Assembly (NCBI RefSeq): GCF_002217755.1
Contig: NZ_BCFL01000029.1
Coordinates: 186,001 to 250,000 of the forward strand
Direction: 5' to 3'
Origin: Streptomyces hyaluromycini
GTDB taxonomy: Bacteria; Actinomycetota; Actinomycetes; Streptomycetales; Streptomycetaceae
DNA length: 64,000 nucleotides
A program made the translations under genes and the position numbers. Positions 1-7,624 of the stretch are shown here, in pieces. Numbering within the stretch: position 1 is the stretch's first letter; every line of letters starts with the position of its first letter. Under the pieces are notes generated by a model. The model ran no database searches, had not been told where the DNA came from, and saw nothing but the letters and a program-made list of their open reading frames with translations.

Positions 1-125
1 CCGCAGCCGACGATCGCCACCCGCTCGCCCGGGGCGGGGAGCGCGTGTGCTTGGCGGGTGGCCTCGGTGGCGGCTTGTATCCAGCAGTCGGGCTGGCTGT
101 TCAGCTCTTCGGTGGTATGTGACAT
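1..125 (-). CDS. SIS-domain sugar isomerase/deaminase, N-terminal fragment
   Basis: Only the first 41 or so codons are inside the window; the gene runs off the left edge. It starts at ATG (MSHTTEELNSQPDCW) and reaches ALPAPGERVAIVGCG, the glycine-rich beginning of a SIS (sugar isomerase) fold as found in AgaS/GlmS-like aldose-ketose isomerases. It is divergent from the DeoR-type regulator at 258 with a 132-bp shared promoter region, an arrangement typical of amino-sugar or hexitol catabolic loci. With a PfkB kinase and class II aldolase close by, an isomerase-kinase-aldolase route is plausible. The assignment rests on a short N-terminus and on context. Confidence 0.6.
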   Translation of the reverse strand, partial: MSHTTEELNSQPDCWIQAATEATRQAHALPAPGERVAIVGC

Positions 126-153
126 ACCACTGTCCCTCCCCTGAGTGGCATCA

Positions 154-195
154 TGATTGTTCTTGCAAGATAGAGCCAGTTTTCAATCACAATCA
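154..195. promoter_or_regulatory. Candidate DeoR-family operator
   Basis: Inverted repeat TGATTGT (154-160) and ACAATCA (189-195) lies in an AT-richer patch between the divergent isomerase and DeoR genes. A second CAATCA half-site directly precedes the right arm (TCAATCACAATCA), giving the direct-repeat look of DeoR/GlpR operators. Binding by the adjacent regulator is inferred. Confidence 0.45.
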
Positions 196-257
196 AGCAT
201 CCCACCCGAATTCAGGTGCGCTAGGGTCACCGGAAGATCAAGGAACGGAGGCGGCGG

Positions 258-1037
258 ATGTCGCGCGACGCACGCTGGAAGGCACTGCTTGAGCTGCTGG
301 TCGAGCGCGGTCGCCTTGAGGTCGAGGAGGCGGCGGCCGAGCTGGCGGTCTCGGCGGCCACCATCCGCCGGGACCTCGACCAGCTCGCCGAGCAGCAGAT
401 GCTGGTGCGCACCCGGGGCGGGGCGGTGGTGCACGGGGTGTCGTACGAACTGCCGTTGCGCTACAAGACGGCCCGGCAGGCCTCGGAGAAGCAGCGGATC
501 GCCAAGGCGGTGGCGGACCTGATCGCGCCGGGCGAGGCGGTGGGGCTGACGGGCGGTACGACCACCACGGAGGTGGCCCGCGCTCTGGCGGTGCGGGGCG
601 ACCTGGCCGCCGGTGCGCCGGCGCTGACGATCGTCACGAACGCGCTCAACATCGCCAACGAGCTCGCGGTGCGGCCCCAGTTCAAGATCGTGGTGACGGG
701 CGGGGTGGCGCGGCCGCAGTCGTACGAGCTCATCGGCCCGCTCGCGGACGGGGTGCTGAGTCAGATCACCCTTGATGTGACGGTGCTCGGGGTGGTCGGC
801 TTCGACGTCACGCACGGGGCGGCCGCCCATGACGAGGCGGAGGCCGCGGTCAACCGGCTGCTGTGCGAGCGTGCGGCCCGCGTGATCGTCGCCGCCGACT
901 CCAGCAAGCTGGGCGGGCGGGCGTTCGCCCGGATCTGCGCGGCGGAGCTGGTGGACACGCTCGTCACGGACGCGGCGGCGGAGCCGGAGGAGGTGCGCCG
1001 GTTCGAGGAGGCGGGGATCCGGGTCGTGACCGTGTGA
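258..1037 (+). CDS. DeoR/GlpR-family transcriptional regulator
   Basis: 259 residues, the usual DeoR length. The N-terminal helix-turn-helix covers about residues 5-55, with the family signature VSAATIRRDLDQL followed by RGGAVV. The remainder is a DeoR sensor (isomerase-like) domain with the GLTGGTTTTEVARAL, TNALNIANEL and VTGGVARPQSYELIGP segments that bind a phosphorylated sugar. Start ATG follows GGAGG with good spacing. It is divergent from the SIS isomerase, so it probably represses that gene and perhaps the kinase/aldolase pair to the right until a sugar phosphate accumulates. The inducer cannot be named from sequence. Confidence 0.9.
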   Translation: MSRDARWKALLELLVERGRLEVEEAAAELAVSAATIRRDLDQLAEQQMLVRTRGGAVVHGVSYELPLRYKTARQASEKQRIAKAVADLIAPGEAVGLTGGTTTTEVARALAVRGDLAAGAPALTIVTNALNIANELAVRPQFKIVVTGGVARPQSYELIGPLADGVLSQITLDVTVLGVVGFDVTHGAAAHDEAEAAVNRLLCERAARVIVAADSSKLGGRAFARICAAELVDTLVTDAAAEPEEVRRFEEAGIRVVTV

Positions 1038-1067
1038 CGCGGTGTGCCCCGGTGACTGGGCTTCCTG

Positions 1068-1463
1068 TCACATCCCGCTGGTGTCCGCGCTGACGAATCC
1101 GGCGCCCCGCTGGTCGTTGCAGCCGAACACGGGCCGGTCGGCCGGGTCGGGCCAGCTCTGGCGGGCCTGGAGGGCGACGCTCACCAGGGTGAGCAGCAGG
1201 TCGACGTCGCTCGCGGCGTCGAGGCGTATGGTCACCCACTGCGAGCCCGGGACGATCCGGATCGCCCCCGTGCTCTTGAGGTCCTTGGCGAAGTGCCGGA
1301 TGGCGTGGGCGGTCAGACGCAGGTCTACATCGCGCTCGGAGTGGAAGTGCGCGATCTCACCCTCCGCCGAACTCACGGCCTGGCCCAGACCGCAGCTCGG
1401 TACGGCCTGGGTCAGGTCGGGCCAGGTCGCCAGTTGCGCCAGAGCGCGCGAGGCCAACGTCAT
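1068..1463 (-). CDS. Luciferase-domain family protein (DUF5519-like)
   Basis: 131 residues. The segment AEGEIAHFHSERDVDLRLTAHAIRHF with a conserved HFH, and later GSQWVTIRLDAASDVDLLLTLVSVAL, matches the small actinobacterial proteins annotated as luciferase family/DUF5519. That name comes from a weak resemblance; no enzymatic activity is established. It stands alone, convergent to the DeoR gene (30-bp gap) and upstream of the kinase/aldolase genes on the same strand but 200 bp from them, so an operon link is unlikely. No strong ribosome site precedes ATG. The C-terminus ends shortly after VFGCNDQRGAGFVSAD. Confidence 0.7.
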   Translation of the reverse strand: MTLASRALAQLATWPDLTQAVPSCGLGQAVSSAEGEIAHFHSERDVDLRLTAHAIRHFAKDLKSTGAIRIVPGSQWVTIRLDAASDVDLLLTLVSVALQARQSWPDPADRPVFGCNDQRGAGFVSADTSGM

Positions 1464-1667
1464 GGGGCCATCATGGCCCGCTCACCCTCCGGTAACCAAC
1501 CAGCGAGCAGTTATTAACCGAGCTGTTGCCGGACTCTGTCCGAACACATACGCCTGGGACGAGTGAATATCCGCAGGATTTCAGTGGTTCAAGGGACGGA
1601 AGGTACTTCTCGGGTGTTCGGTACGACCGTGGCGGACATCACGTTCCACACAGGTCCGGCACCTGCC

Positions 1668-2597
1668 CTACGCACGCCTGACAGCCGTCGCCGCGAACGC
1701 GTCGGCGGCGGCGAGGTCGAAGTCCCCGTGATCGCTGCCGAGGCCCTGGGCGACCAGTGCCGCCACGGCGTTGCCGAGGACGGCGGAGTCGTGCGGGGTA
1801 CGGCCCAGCCCGATGCCGAAGACGAATCCGGCCGAGAAGGCGTCGCCGCAGCCGGTGGTGTCCACGACGTCGATCTCGAAGGCGGGCACCGGCTCGGCAC
1901 CCTCGGCGGTGACCAGCAGCGCGCCGTCGCCGCCCCGGGTGACCGCGACCAGCCCGGCGCCGGCACCGACCAGCTTCTTCGCGCCGGCCACCAGGTCGTC
2001 CTCGCCGGAGAAGCCCAGTACCTGGTCGTCGTTGGGGAGGAGGTGGTCGACGTACGGCAGCGCCGCCGCGATCTGCTCGAAGCTGCCGAGCACTCCGGGC
2101 GCGAGCAGGTCCACGGAGGTCGTCACGCCGTGCTCCTTGGCGAAGTGCAGGATGCGCGCGGCGACGTCGACTCCGATCAACTCCGGTCCGCCGAGGTGGA
2201 GATGGGTGGCCTCGGCGAGGGCGTCCCAGGGCACGTCGTCGACGCCGTAGGTGATGTTGGCGCCGAGCAGGTGCAGGGAGGGCCGGTCGCCGTTGGGACG
2301 GATGGGCAGCACGCTCGCCGAGGTGGCGGTGTCGGTGCGACGGACGAGGAAGCCGGTGTCGATCCCGGCCTTGCCGAGCAGCTGCACCAGCATGTCACCG
2401 GTCGCGTCGTCGCCGATGGCCCCGGCGCTGCGCACGGTGGCGCCGAGCTTGGCGAGGCTGAGCGCGGTCCCGCCGGCGGTCCCTGCCGCGGTCATCCTGA
2501 TGTCCTCGACCAGGGTGGCGCCCTGGCCCTCGGGTATCGCGTCCACCGGCCGGACCAGCACGTCCAGCACATGCACGCCCATCGTGACGACTCTCAT
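1668..2597 (-). CDS. PfkB-family carbohydrate kinase
   Basis: 309 residues from ATG (MRVVTMGVHVLDVLVRP), the start chosen because GGAGG lies just upstream and ATGA overlaps the stop of the aldolase. Ribokinase/PfkB features: TAAGTAGGTALSLAKLGA near residue 35 (signature 1, di-glycine) and VVDTTGCGDAFSAGFVFGI near residue 240 (signature 2, with the catalytic Asp and anion-hole GCGD). It should phosphorylate a sugar or sugar alcohol in the cytosol. Translational coupling to a class II aldolase suggests kinase product feeds aldol cleavage (fuculose-, tagatose- or fructose-type pathways). The exact sugar is not determinable. Confidence 0.9.
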   Translation of the reverse strand: MRVVTMGVHVLDVLVRPVDAIPEGQGATLVEDIRMTAAGTAGGTALSLAKLGATVRSAGAIGDDATGDMLVQLLGKAGIDTGFLVRRTDTATSASVLPIRPNGDRPSLHLLGANITYGVDDVPWDALAEATHLHLGGPELIGVDVAARILHFAKEHGVTTSVDLLAPGVLGSFEQIAAALPYVDHLLPNDDQVLGFSGEDDLVAGAKKLVGAGAGLVAVTRGGDGALLVTAEGAEPVPAFEIDVVDTTGCGDAFSAGFVFGIGLGRTPHDSAVLGNAVAALVAQGLGSDHGDFDLAAADAFAATAVRRA

Positions 2598-3271
2598 GGC
2601 TTGCCCTCCTGCAGGGTTTGGGTGGTGCCGTAGTTCCGGGCGATCGCGGCCTCGATCACCGCGAGTTGCTGCCGCTCGTCCAGGACGCGGGGCGTCCCGA
2701 GGGCAGCCGCGTGCTGGTAGACACCACAGGCCCATTCGAGCAACAGGGCGTTCTCGACGGCCTTGTCGAGGGTCGGGCCGACGGTCACCGAGCCGTGGTT
2801 GGCCAGCAGGGCGGCGCTGCGGCCGTCGAGCGCGGCGAGCACCGACTCGGCGAGTTCCGGGGTGCCGAAGGTGGCGTACGGCGCCACCCGCACGGTGCCG
2901 CCGAGGGCGAGCAACTGGTAGTGGATGCACGGCAGTTCGTCGAGGACGCAGGAGAGCGCGGTAGCCATCGGAGCGTGCGTGTGGACGACCGCGCCGGCGC
3001 CGTAGCGCCGGTAGACCCCGAGGTGCAGGTCGAGTTCGGAGGTCGGCTGCAGGGTGCCGGCGACGACCTTGCCGTCCAGGTCGACCACCGTCACCTGTCC
3101 CGCGGTGAGCTGGGCGAGCACCGCACCGGTGGCGGTGACCGCGACCCGGTCCCCCACCCGCACGCTGACGTTTCCCGCCGTACCGATGAGCAGGCCCGCG
3201 GCTCCCAGGCGACGGCAGACGTCCGCCACCGCGGCCCGTTCCTGAACCAGCGCGGAGCTTGAGTCCGTCAT
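2594..3271 (-). CDS. Class II aldolase/adducin family protein (fuculose-phosphate aldolase type)
   Basis: 225 residues from ATG (MTDSSSALVQERAAVADVCRR). Family landmarks: GLLIGTAGNVSVRVGDRVAVTATG (the GNxS phosphate-binding loop), PTSELDLHLGVYRRYGAGAVVHTHAPMA (zinc-binding HTH and the preceding catalytic Glu region) and later ALLANHGSVTVGPTLDKA with the third zinc His. It is a Zn-dependent retro-aldol enzyme splitting a phosphorylated ketose into DHAP and an aldehyde. Its stop overlaps the kinase start by 4 bp, so the two form an operon. The divergent TetR gene 57 bp upstream is the likely regulator. Confidence 0.9.
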   Translation of the reverse strand: MTDSSSALVQERAAVADVCRRLGAAGLLIGTAGNVSVRVGDRVAVTATGAVLAQLTAGQVTVVDLDGKVVAGTLQPTSELDLHLGVYRRYGAGAVVHTHAPMATALSCVLDELPCIHYQLLALGGTVRVAPYATFGTPELAESVLAALDGRSAALLANHGSVTVGPTLDKAVENALLLEWACGVYQHAAALGTPRVLDERQQLAVIEAAIARNYGTTQTLQEGKP

Positions 3272-3283
3272 GGCCGCGACGCT

Positions 3284-3310
3284 AACGTAAACCTGAAACA
3301 AAGTCACGTT
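3284..3310. promoter_or_regulatory. Candidate TetR operator between aldolase and TetR genes
   Basis: Inverted repeat AACGT (3284-3288) and ACGTT (3306-3310) with a 17-bp AT-richer spacer fills most of the 57-bp gap between divergent start codons. The position suits a shared operator for the flanking TetR repressor; this is inference from symmetry and location. Confidence 0.4.
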
Positions 3311-3328
3311 CAGATTCAGGAGCCGCGG

Positions 3329-4078
3329 GTGACCGAGCCGACCGCCGAGGAGACCGGGGCCGTGCTGCGCCGGACTCCCCAACAGGCCCGCAGCAAAGCC
3401 CGGTTGGCGCGGGTACTGAAAGCGGCGGAGCGCGTGCTGATCGCCGAGGGCGTGCCGGCCCTGACCACCACCAGGGTCGCGGCGGAGGCCGGGGTGTCGG
3501 TCGGCTCGCTGTACCAGTACCTGCCCGACCGGGACGCGATCATCGACGCGCTGGCGGCGACGTACTTCTCCCAGCTCGAAGCGGTGATGGAGGAGTTCGT
3601 GCGCAGCGCGGCGACCGAACGCTGGTCCGACCCGGTCGGTGTGCTGATCGACACCTACGCCGGGCTCTACCGCACCGAACAGGGCTTCCGGGCCCTGTGG
3701 TTCGGCAGCGGTCTGACCGACCGGACCCGGGCGGCGGACCGGGAGCACAAGCGCCGGATGGCCGACGGGGTGCGCCGGGTGCTGCTCGCGCTCGGCATCG
3801 CCGCCGACACGGAGGGGCTCGGCCGGGCCTGCCATGCCGCCGTCCTCGCCGCCGACGCGCTCGCCCAGGAGGCCTTCCGCCGCGACGCCGAGGGCGACAC
3901 GGCCCTCCTCGACGAGGCGAAGGTCATGCTGCGCGGCTACCTCACGGCACTGGCCGGGAGGCGGGGGCAGCGGGACGGCGCTGCGATGGGCACCGCTCCG
4001 GTCAGCGAGCCCGCTCCCAGACCGGCTGGACGCCCGGAGTCAGCGCGGGGAACAGACCGGCGCTCACTCCCCACTTGA
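3329..4078 (+). CDS. TetR/AcrR-family transcriptional regulator with aberrant C-terminal tail
   Basis: 249 residues from GTG after AGGAG. The HTH (ARVLKAAERVLIAEGVPALTTTRVAAEAGVSVGSLYQYLPDRDAIIDAL, about residues 27-75) is classic TetR, and the middle is a helical ligand domain. Usual members end near residue 210, here about LRGYLTALAGRRG. The last 35 or so residues (proline/arginine rich, through GTDRRSLPT) read into a decayed cupin remnant on the opposite strand, so the natural stop seems to have been lost. It is divergent from the aldolase-kinase operon and is its probable repressor. Confidence 0.85.
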   Translation: MTEPTAEETGAVLRRTPQQARSKARLARVLKAAERVLIAEGVPALTTTRVAAEAGVSVGSLYQYLPDRDAIIDALAATYFSQLEAVMEEFVRSAATERWSDPVGVLIDTYAGLYRTEQGFRALWFGSGLTDRTRAADREHKRRMADGVRRVLLALGIAADTEGLGRACHAAVLAADALAQEAFRRDAEGDTALLDEAKVMLRGYLTALAGRRGQRDGAAMGTAPVSEPAPRPAGRPESARGTDRRSLPT

Positions 4079-4152
4079 TGCTTCCCCAGTCGAAGACCTC
4101 GGTCGGCAGTTCGGAGGGCCCGGTGCGGGTCCCAGCCTCGAATCGGCTCACG
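4003..4152 (-). pseudogene. Cupin-like protein, truncated N-terminal remnant
   Basis: Begins at GTG and reads VSRFEAGTRTGPSELPTEVFDWGSIKWGVSA, resembling the N-terminus of small cupin proteins (the ELPTExFDWGxIKW signature), then loses similarity and stops at 4003. No His-rich metal motif follows, so it is not functional. It lies just downstream of the PEP-hydrolase remnant on the same strand, suggesting one former operon. Its DNA is overlapped by the tail of the TetR gene. Identification is from a short motif only. Confidence 0.4.
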
Positions 4153-4160
4153 GTTGCTCG

Positions 4161-4187
4161 CCTCGTTCTCGTTCTCGTTCTCGTTCC
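4161..4187. repeat. Hexanucleotide tandem repeat (GTTCTC-type)
   Basis: Four near-perfect tandem copies of a six-base CTCGTT unit between the two minus-strand remnants. Read on the minus strand it would encode alternating Arg-Glu. It resembles other hexamer repeats in this window (24335, 38413, 50977). Confidence 0.7.
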
Positions 4188-4194
4188 ACCAGAC

Positions 4195-4510
4195 TCATCG
4201 GAAGCTGATCGACTTGAAGTCCTCGGTCTGCCGGCGGATGCCGGTCTCCGTGGGCAGGCGTTCGATCGAGCTCGCGCCGAAGAAGCCCACGACTCCCTCC
4301 GTCCGCGAAAGGACGTACTGCGCGTCCCGGGGTTCCGCGACGGAGCCGCCGTGGCACAGCACGAGGATGTCCGGGGCGACCGAGACCGCGGCATCCCGCA
4401 TCGCCTGGATGTGCGTGACGCACTCGTCGAGGGTGAGCGCGGTGTCGGCGCCGATGGTGCCCTTGGTGGTCAGGCCCATGTGCGGGACGAGGACGTCGGC
4501 CGGCTTGGGC
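4195..4510 (-). pseudogene. Phosphoenolpyruvate hydrolase-family (TIM-barrel) protein, C-terminal remnant
   Basis: The reading frame ending at 4195 carries ADVLVPHMGLTTKGTIGADTALTLDECV, APDILVLCHGG and VGFFGASSIERLPTETGIRRQTEDFKSISF. These are the C-terminal landmarks of the PEP hydrolase/TIM-barrel signal-transduction family (Tm-1-like neighbourhood). Family members are about 270-280 residues; only about 100 are left here. Upstream of ADVLVPHMG the sequence is unrelated (KIAKSQPAEHGLLF), so a deletion removed the N-terminal two-thirds. No credible start remains. Confidence 0.7.
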
Positions 4511-4585
4511 AGGCTCCAGGTCGAAAACAGCAGGCCGTGCTCGGCCGGCTGGGACTTGGCGATCTTCACCACGGGCAGTGCACGG

Positions 4586-5302
4586 TCATGCGGGTATCCC
4601 GGGCGGCCCGTAGTGGCGCAAGTAGTCACGCGCCTGAGGCTCGTCGAGCCCGGACAGGTCATTTCCGTTGAGGGCATGCCAGAGACGGTTCTCGATCCAG
4701 AACCGATGGGCGAATTCCTCGAACGAAGGTGCACACCAGAGGATTGCGGCTCTTTGCTCTTCCGGATCGTCGAGATTGGTCTCCGTCTCTTCGCCATCGC
4801 GCCGTGCCTCGTACTCGTATTCGTAGTCGAGATAGGAGTGCACCACGAACGCCTCACCCGACGAGCGGAGGTAGAGGTACCAGATGACGCAGTCCTGTTG
4901 ATCCCGCAGGAATCGCACGAGGAAGGCACCGGGCTCGACCGGACTGGGCAGGGGCTCTGAGATATCGGTCCAGCAGCAGGTCACCGAAACCTCGTCCAGT
5001 GAGTAGTGCAGCTTCGAGTCGGCCTGGAAGGCGGCGAAGTCCCGCGGCAGCGTCAAGCCTCTGGCCGACAGGTCCTCTGCCAGGCGATTGAGCACCGTGA
5101 CCTGCTCGGGAACAGGTTCGCCGGTACCGCCGAGCCATTGAAAAGCACCCGTGAACTGGGTGGAGTCGAGAGGTGGCAGACTCTCGTACGGGTAGTACTC
5201 GTAGGTGTAGCGGCAGGGTCGGTATGCACCCAGGTCGGTGGCACACCACGCAGAGTCGAAGCCGACCGGGGACAAGTCAGGCCCTGATCGTTCACCGGGC
5301 AT
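4586..5302 (-). CDS. Conserved hypothetical protein, possibly SMI1/KNR4 (SUKH)-like
   Basis: 238 residues from ATG (MPGERSGPDLSPVGFDSAW) preceded by AAAGGGGGG. Segments such as LPRDFAAFQADSKLHYSLDEVSVTCCW and PGAFLVRFLRDQQDCVIWYLYL, with a very acidic, Tyr/Glu-rich patch (YLDYEYEYEARRDGEETE) and FEEFAHRFWIENRLWHAL, look like SUKH-type Streptomyces proteins in which a beta-sheet core recognises a partner. SUKH proteins often serve as immunity partners, but no toxin is next to it; its neighbours are a pseudogene and an IS remnant. The function is unknown and the family call is tentative. Confidence 0.6.
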   Translation of the reverse strand: MPGERSGPDLSPVGFDSAWCATDLGAYRPCRYTYEYYPYESLPPLDSTQFTGAFQWLGGTGEPVPEQVTVLNRLAEDLSARGLTLPRDFAAFQADSKLHYSLDEVSVTCCWTDISEPLPSPVEPGAFLVRFLRDQQDCVIWYLYLRSSGEAFVVHSYLDYEYEYEARRDGEETETNLDDPEEQRAAILWCAPSFEEFAHRFWIENRLWHALNGNDLSGLDEPQARDYLRHYGPPGIPA

Positions 5303-5413
5303 CGGCCCCCCTTTGATCACCGTGAGCGGAGTTGTCGGCGTCAGCATCGCACCGCCCACTGACACCCCCTGCAACGGGCGGGCGAAGCCAGGCCGTGTCC
5401 GGCCGATCTTGTA

Positions 5414-5871
5414 GTGGAGTCGGGGGGAGCCGGTGTGCTGGTCAGACGGTTCGGCCCGTGGAAGACCGCGTATGAACGCCATCGGCTCTGGCCGGCCGAC
5501 GGCACCTGGGAGCGGCGGCTCCAGCGGGTCCAGGGCGCTGCCGACGCGGACGGCGCGATCGACTGGGACATCTCGGCGGACTCCACCGTGATGCGAGCCC
5601 ACCAGCACGCCGCCAGGGCCCGTAACACCCCACCAGCGGCGCCGAGTTGTCCAAGAGGGGCCGCCGTGGCGGAACACCTGAGCGGGAGGCCCTGGTTGAG
5701 GCTGCTCGGCCACTTGGTGGCGGTGGCGCCACAGGCGAGGCCCTGGGGCGCTCCCGCGGCGGGTTCACCACCAAAGTCCACCTGAGCACCGATGGCCGCT
5801 GCCGCCCGCCGTCTCTCACTGTCACTCATCGAGTCCCTCGTGCCGGGCCCGATCCCCGATCGTCGCCGTAA
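5414..5871 (+). pseudogene. IS5-family transposase remnant (frameshifted, internally deleted)
   Basis: First frame: RRFGPWKTAYERHRLWPADGTWERRLQ, then DGAIDWDISADSTVMRAHQHAA, containing the first DDE Asp. Around 5645 the frame changes to KRGRRGGTPEREALVEAARPLGGGGATGEALGRSRGGFTTKVHLSTDGRCRPPSLTVT, typical of the actinobacterial IS5 group with GRSRGGFTxKxHL and the second Asp region. It then jumps directly to VPRAGPDPRSSP, so a stretch of about 15 residues is gone. The N-terminal DNA-binding part and the C-terminal third are missing. No terminal inverted repeats or target duplication could be recognised. Confidence 0.8.
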
Positions 5872-6009
5872 CCCCGCCGCTGGCCGAACGGTCTGGCCGA
5901 CCGCCATCAACTTTCCACAACAGCAGCACAGTTGATCCCGCATATCGACTTGCGCAGGAGGCCACTTGGCGTAGTTAATGACCACCGGTCAGTGATCTCA
6001 GGGGGACTC

Positions 6010-6615
6010 GTGGAGAGAACCGAAGCGTCCGGGTTCCCGGACATCCCGCCGCCGCCCGCCACCCCGCCGCAGACGTTCCGCGGGATCGACCTGCGGGTCG
6101 GAAAGCGGCTGTTGTGGGTCGGCGGGGCTGCATACCCGCTGGAGAACATCGCCCGGGTGCACACGTACATGCTCATGCCGAAGCGCTGGGAGGCCACGAG
6201 GCTCTTCCTGAAACGTCTCGGGATCATCCTGTCGGTGGCGTTCGCACTGACCATCCTCGGCGGCATCACCGGGATCGCCAGCCAGGACACGGCGAGCACG
6301 CTCATAGTGTGGGTGTGGCTGGGCTCGACGGCCGCGCTGCTCCTGTGCACGGTGGAGTGGCTGCAGGTGCTGTCGGCGACGCCGCTGTACGTCCTGGCCG
6401 TGGAGACGTCCGGCCCGCCCATGGCCGTGGTGACGAGCGCGGACCCGCGCCAACTCGACCAGCTGGTGGGCTCCCTCGTGCACGCGATCGAGCACCCGGA
6501 GACGGAGTTCCACGTCACGGTGGACCGTCTCATGGTCAACCCGAAGAACTACTACTTCGGCGACAACGTCAACATGTACGGCGGTACGGGCAACGTGGGA
6601 GTGGGACACGCATGA
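6010..6615 (+). CDS. DUF6232-family membrane protein with C-terminal GDN-GGTGN motif
   Basis: 201 residues from GTG (MERTEASGFPDIPPPP) behind an AGGGGG ribosome site. After a proline-rich N-terminus comes the DUF6232 beta-rich part (FRGIDLRVGKRLLWVGGAAYPLENIARVHTYML) and two membrane helices (about 77-99 and 105-130). A second soluble part follows (ATPLYVLAVETSGPPMAVVTSADPRQLDQLVGSLVHAIEHP). The last 20 residues hold YFGDNVNMYGGTGNVG (182-197), nearly identical to residues 10-25 of the next protein. The stop overlaps the next ATG by 4 bp, so both are co-translated. The function of DUF6232 is unknown; a membrane scaffold or sensor is inference. Confidence 0.8.
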   Translation: MERTEASGFPDIPPPPATPPQTFRGIDLRVGKRLLWVGGAAYPLENIARVHTYMLMPKRWEATRLFLKRLGIILSVAFALTILGGITGIASQDTASTLIVWVWLGSTAALLLCTVEWLQVLSATPLYVLAVETSGPPMAVVTSADPRQLDQLVGSLVHAIEHPETEFHVTVDRLMVNPKNYYFGDNVNMYGGTGNVGVGHA

Positions 6616-6977
6616 GCGACATGAGCGGCAACAACTTCTACTTCGGCGACAACGTGACGATGCACGGCGGCACCGGGAACACCGGCATCGCCAAGCACCA
6701 GACACCGGCCGGGCCGCCCACCGTCGACCCCGCCCTCCAAGCCGCCGTCGAGGAACTTCGCCGACTGGTGGGGACGCTGCGTGAGCAGGTCCCGGCCGCG
6801 AGTGCGCAGGCCATCGACGACTCACTGCCGGCCCTCACCACGGACCCGGGCACCGCCCCGCAGGAACGGCACCGCGCGCTGATGGCCGTCGCGGGAATCG
6901 CGGCGACGGTCGGCGCGGTGGGCCAGCCGGCGCTGGAGGCGGTGAACCGGATCCTGGGGCTGCTCGGCGGCCAGTAG
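6612..6977 (+). CDS. Small partner protein with N-terminal GDN-GGTGN motif
   Basis: 121 residues from ATG, translationally coupled (ATGA) to the DUF6232 gene. Residues 10-25, YFGDNVTMHGGTGNTG, match 14 of 16 positions of the C-terminal motif of the upstream protein. A proline linker follows (APGPPTVDPALQ region), then an amphipathic helical part (QAAVEELRRLVGTLREQVPAAS and ALMAVAGIAATVGAVGQPALEAVNRILGLLGG). There is no signal peptide and no enzyme motif. The C-terminal helix could be membrane-active or oligomeric. The matching short Gly/Asn motif in neighbouring genes resembles the architecture of bacterial amyloid-signalling pairs, but that is a hypothesis. Confidence 0.75.
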   Translation: MSDMSGNNFYFGDNVTMHGGTGNTGIAKHQTPAGPPTVDPALQAAVEELRRLVGTLREQVPAASAQAIDDSLPALTTDPGTAPQERHRALMAVAGIAATVGAVGQPALEAVNRILGLLGGQ

Positions 6978-7624
6978 GCGGCCGACGAACAGCCCCCGCC
7001 GGACAGTCCGCGGCCCCTGCGACAGGCCCGGCCGCGCAACGGGCGCAGCCCCGCGCCACTCTGAGTGAGGCCGTCGCCCAGGGCCATGCAAGTGCCCTGC
7101 TCACGGTAGTCGGCGGGCCCAGAGCGAGACAGAGACGCCCGTGATCACCAGACGCTCCAGAGATGCCAGCCGCCGCGTGATGTTGTGCTTGCGCTGCAAC
7201 GCCTGCTGCGACACGCCTCCTTGATGGTCACGGCGGATCGCTGTGTGCTGATCAATCCTCGGAAGGTGACTCCCGCCATCACCTCCAAACGACTCCCGCG
7301 CTGAGGATCTGGTCCACTTCTTGTGGTCACGCAAGCAGCGTCACCGTCGATCTTCGTGTGACGGCGGTCAAGGTCGCCCGAGAAGTCGAGCCGGCCGGGT
7401 TCTGGGCGTCCGATGAGACTCGCTACCGCCCACTGTCAGCAACGACGGGTGCAGAGCCGTCGTCAGGAAAGAAGGCGTCGGCGTCGCACCCCGTAGGGGA
7501 GCCGTCGACGAGACGATGGGTCCGGCGGCGAAGTACGCGGCCGGCAACATCAGGACGATGTACACCCCGTGTCCGGTGTTGCCTGGGGCGGGTTGCGGGA
7601 GACGCCCATGAACCCTTTTCGCTC
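6978..7624. other. 647-bp stretch without a supported gene; possible IS21-like remnant
   Basis: On the minus strand about 7160-7270 reads TAIRRDHQGGVSQQALQRKHNITRR, resembling the helix-turn-helix start of IS21/IstA-type transposases (AIRRDxxxGMSxRALxRKYxVxxRT), but it breaks up directly afterwards. A 65-codon minus-strand ORF at 7368-7565 has a hydrophobic start (MYIVLMLPAAYFAAG) but no ribosome site or recognisable family. Nothing else coding was found. Confidence 0.4.

Noticed and set aside
5341..5713. N-terminal extension of the hypothetical at 4586-5302 (open to 5713)
   Set aside because: The extension is antisense to the IS5 remnant, and a good ribosome site precedes the ATG at 5302.
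7368..7565. 65-codon minus-strand ORF with hydrophobic N-terminus
   Set aside because: No ribosome site, no family resemblance, and located in a region of decayed sequence.
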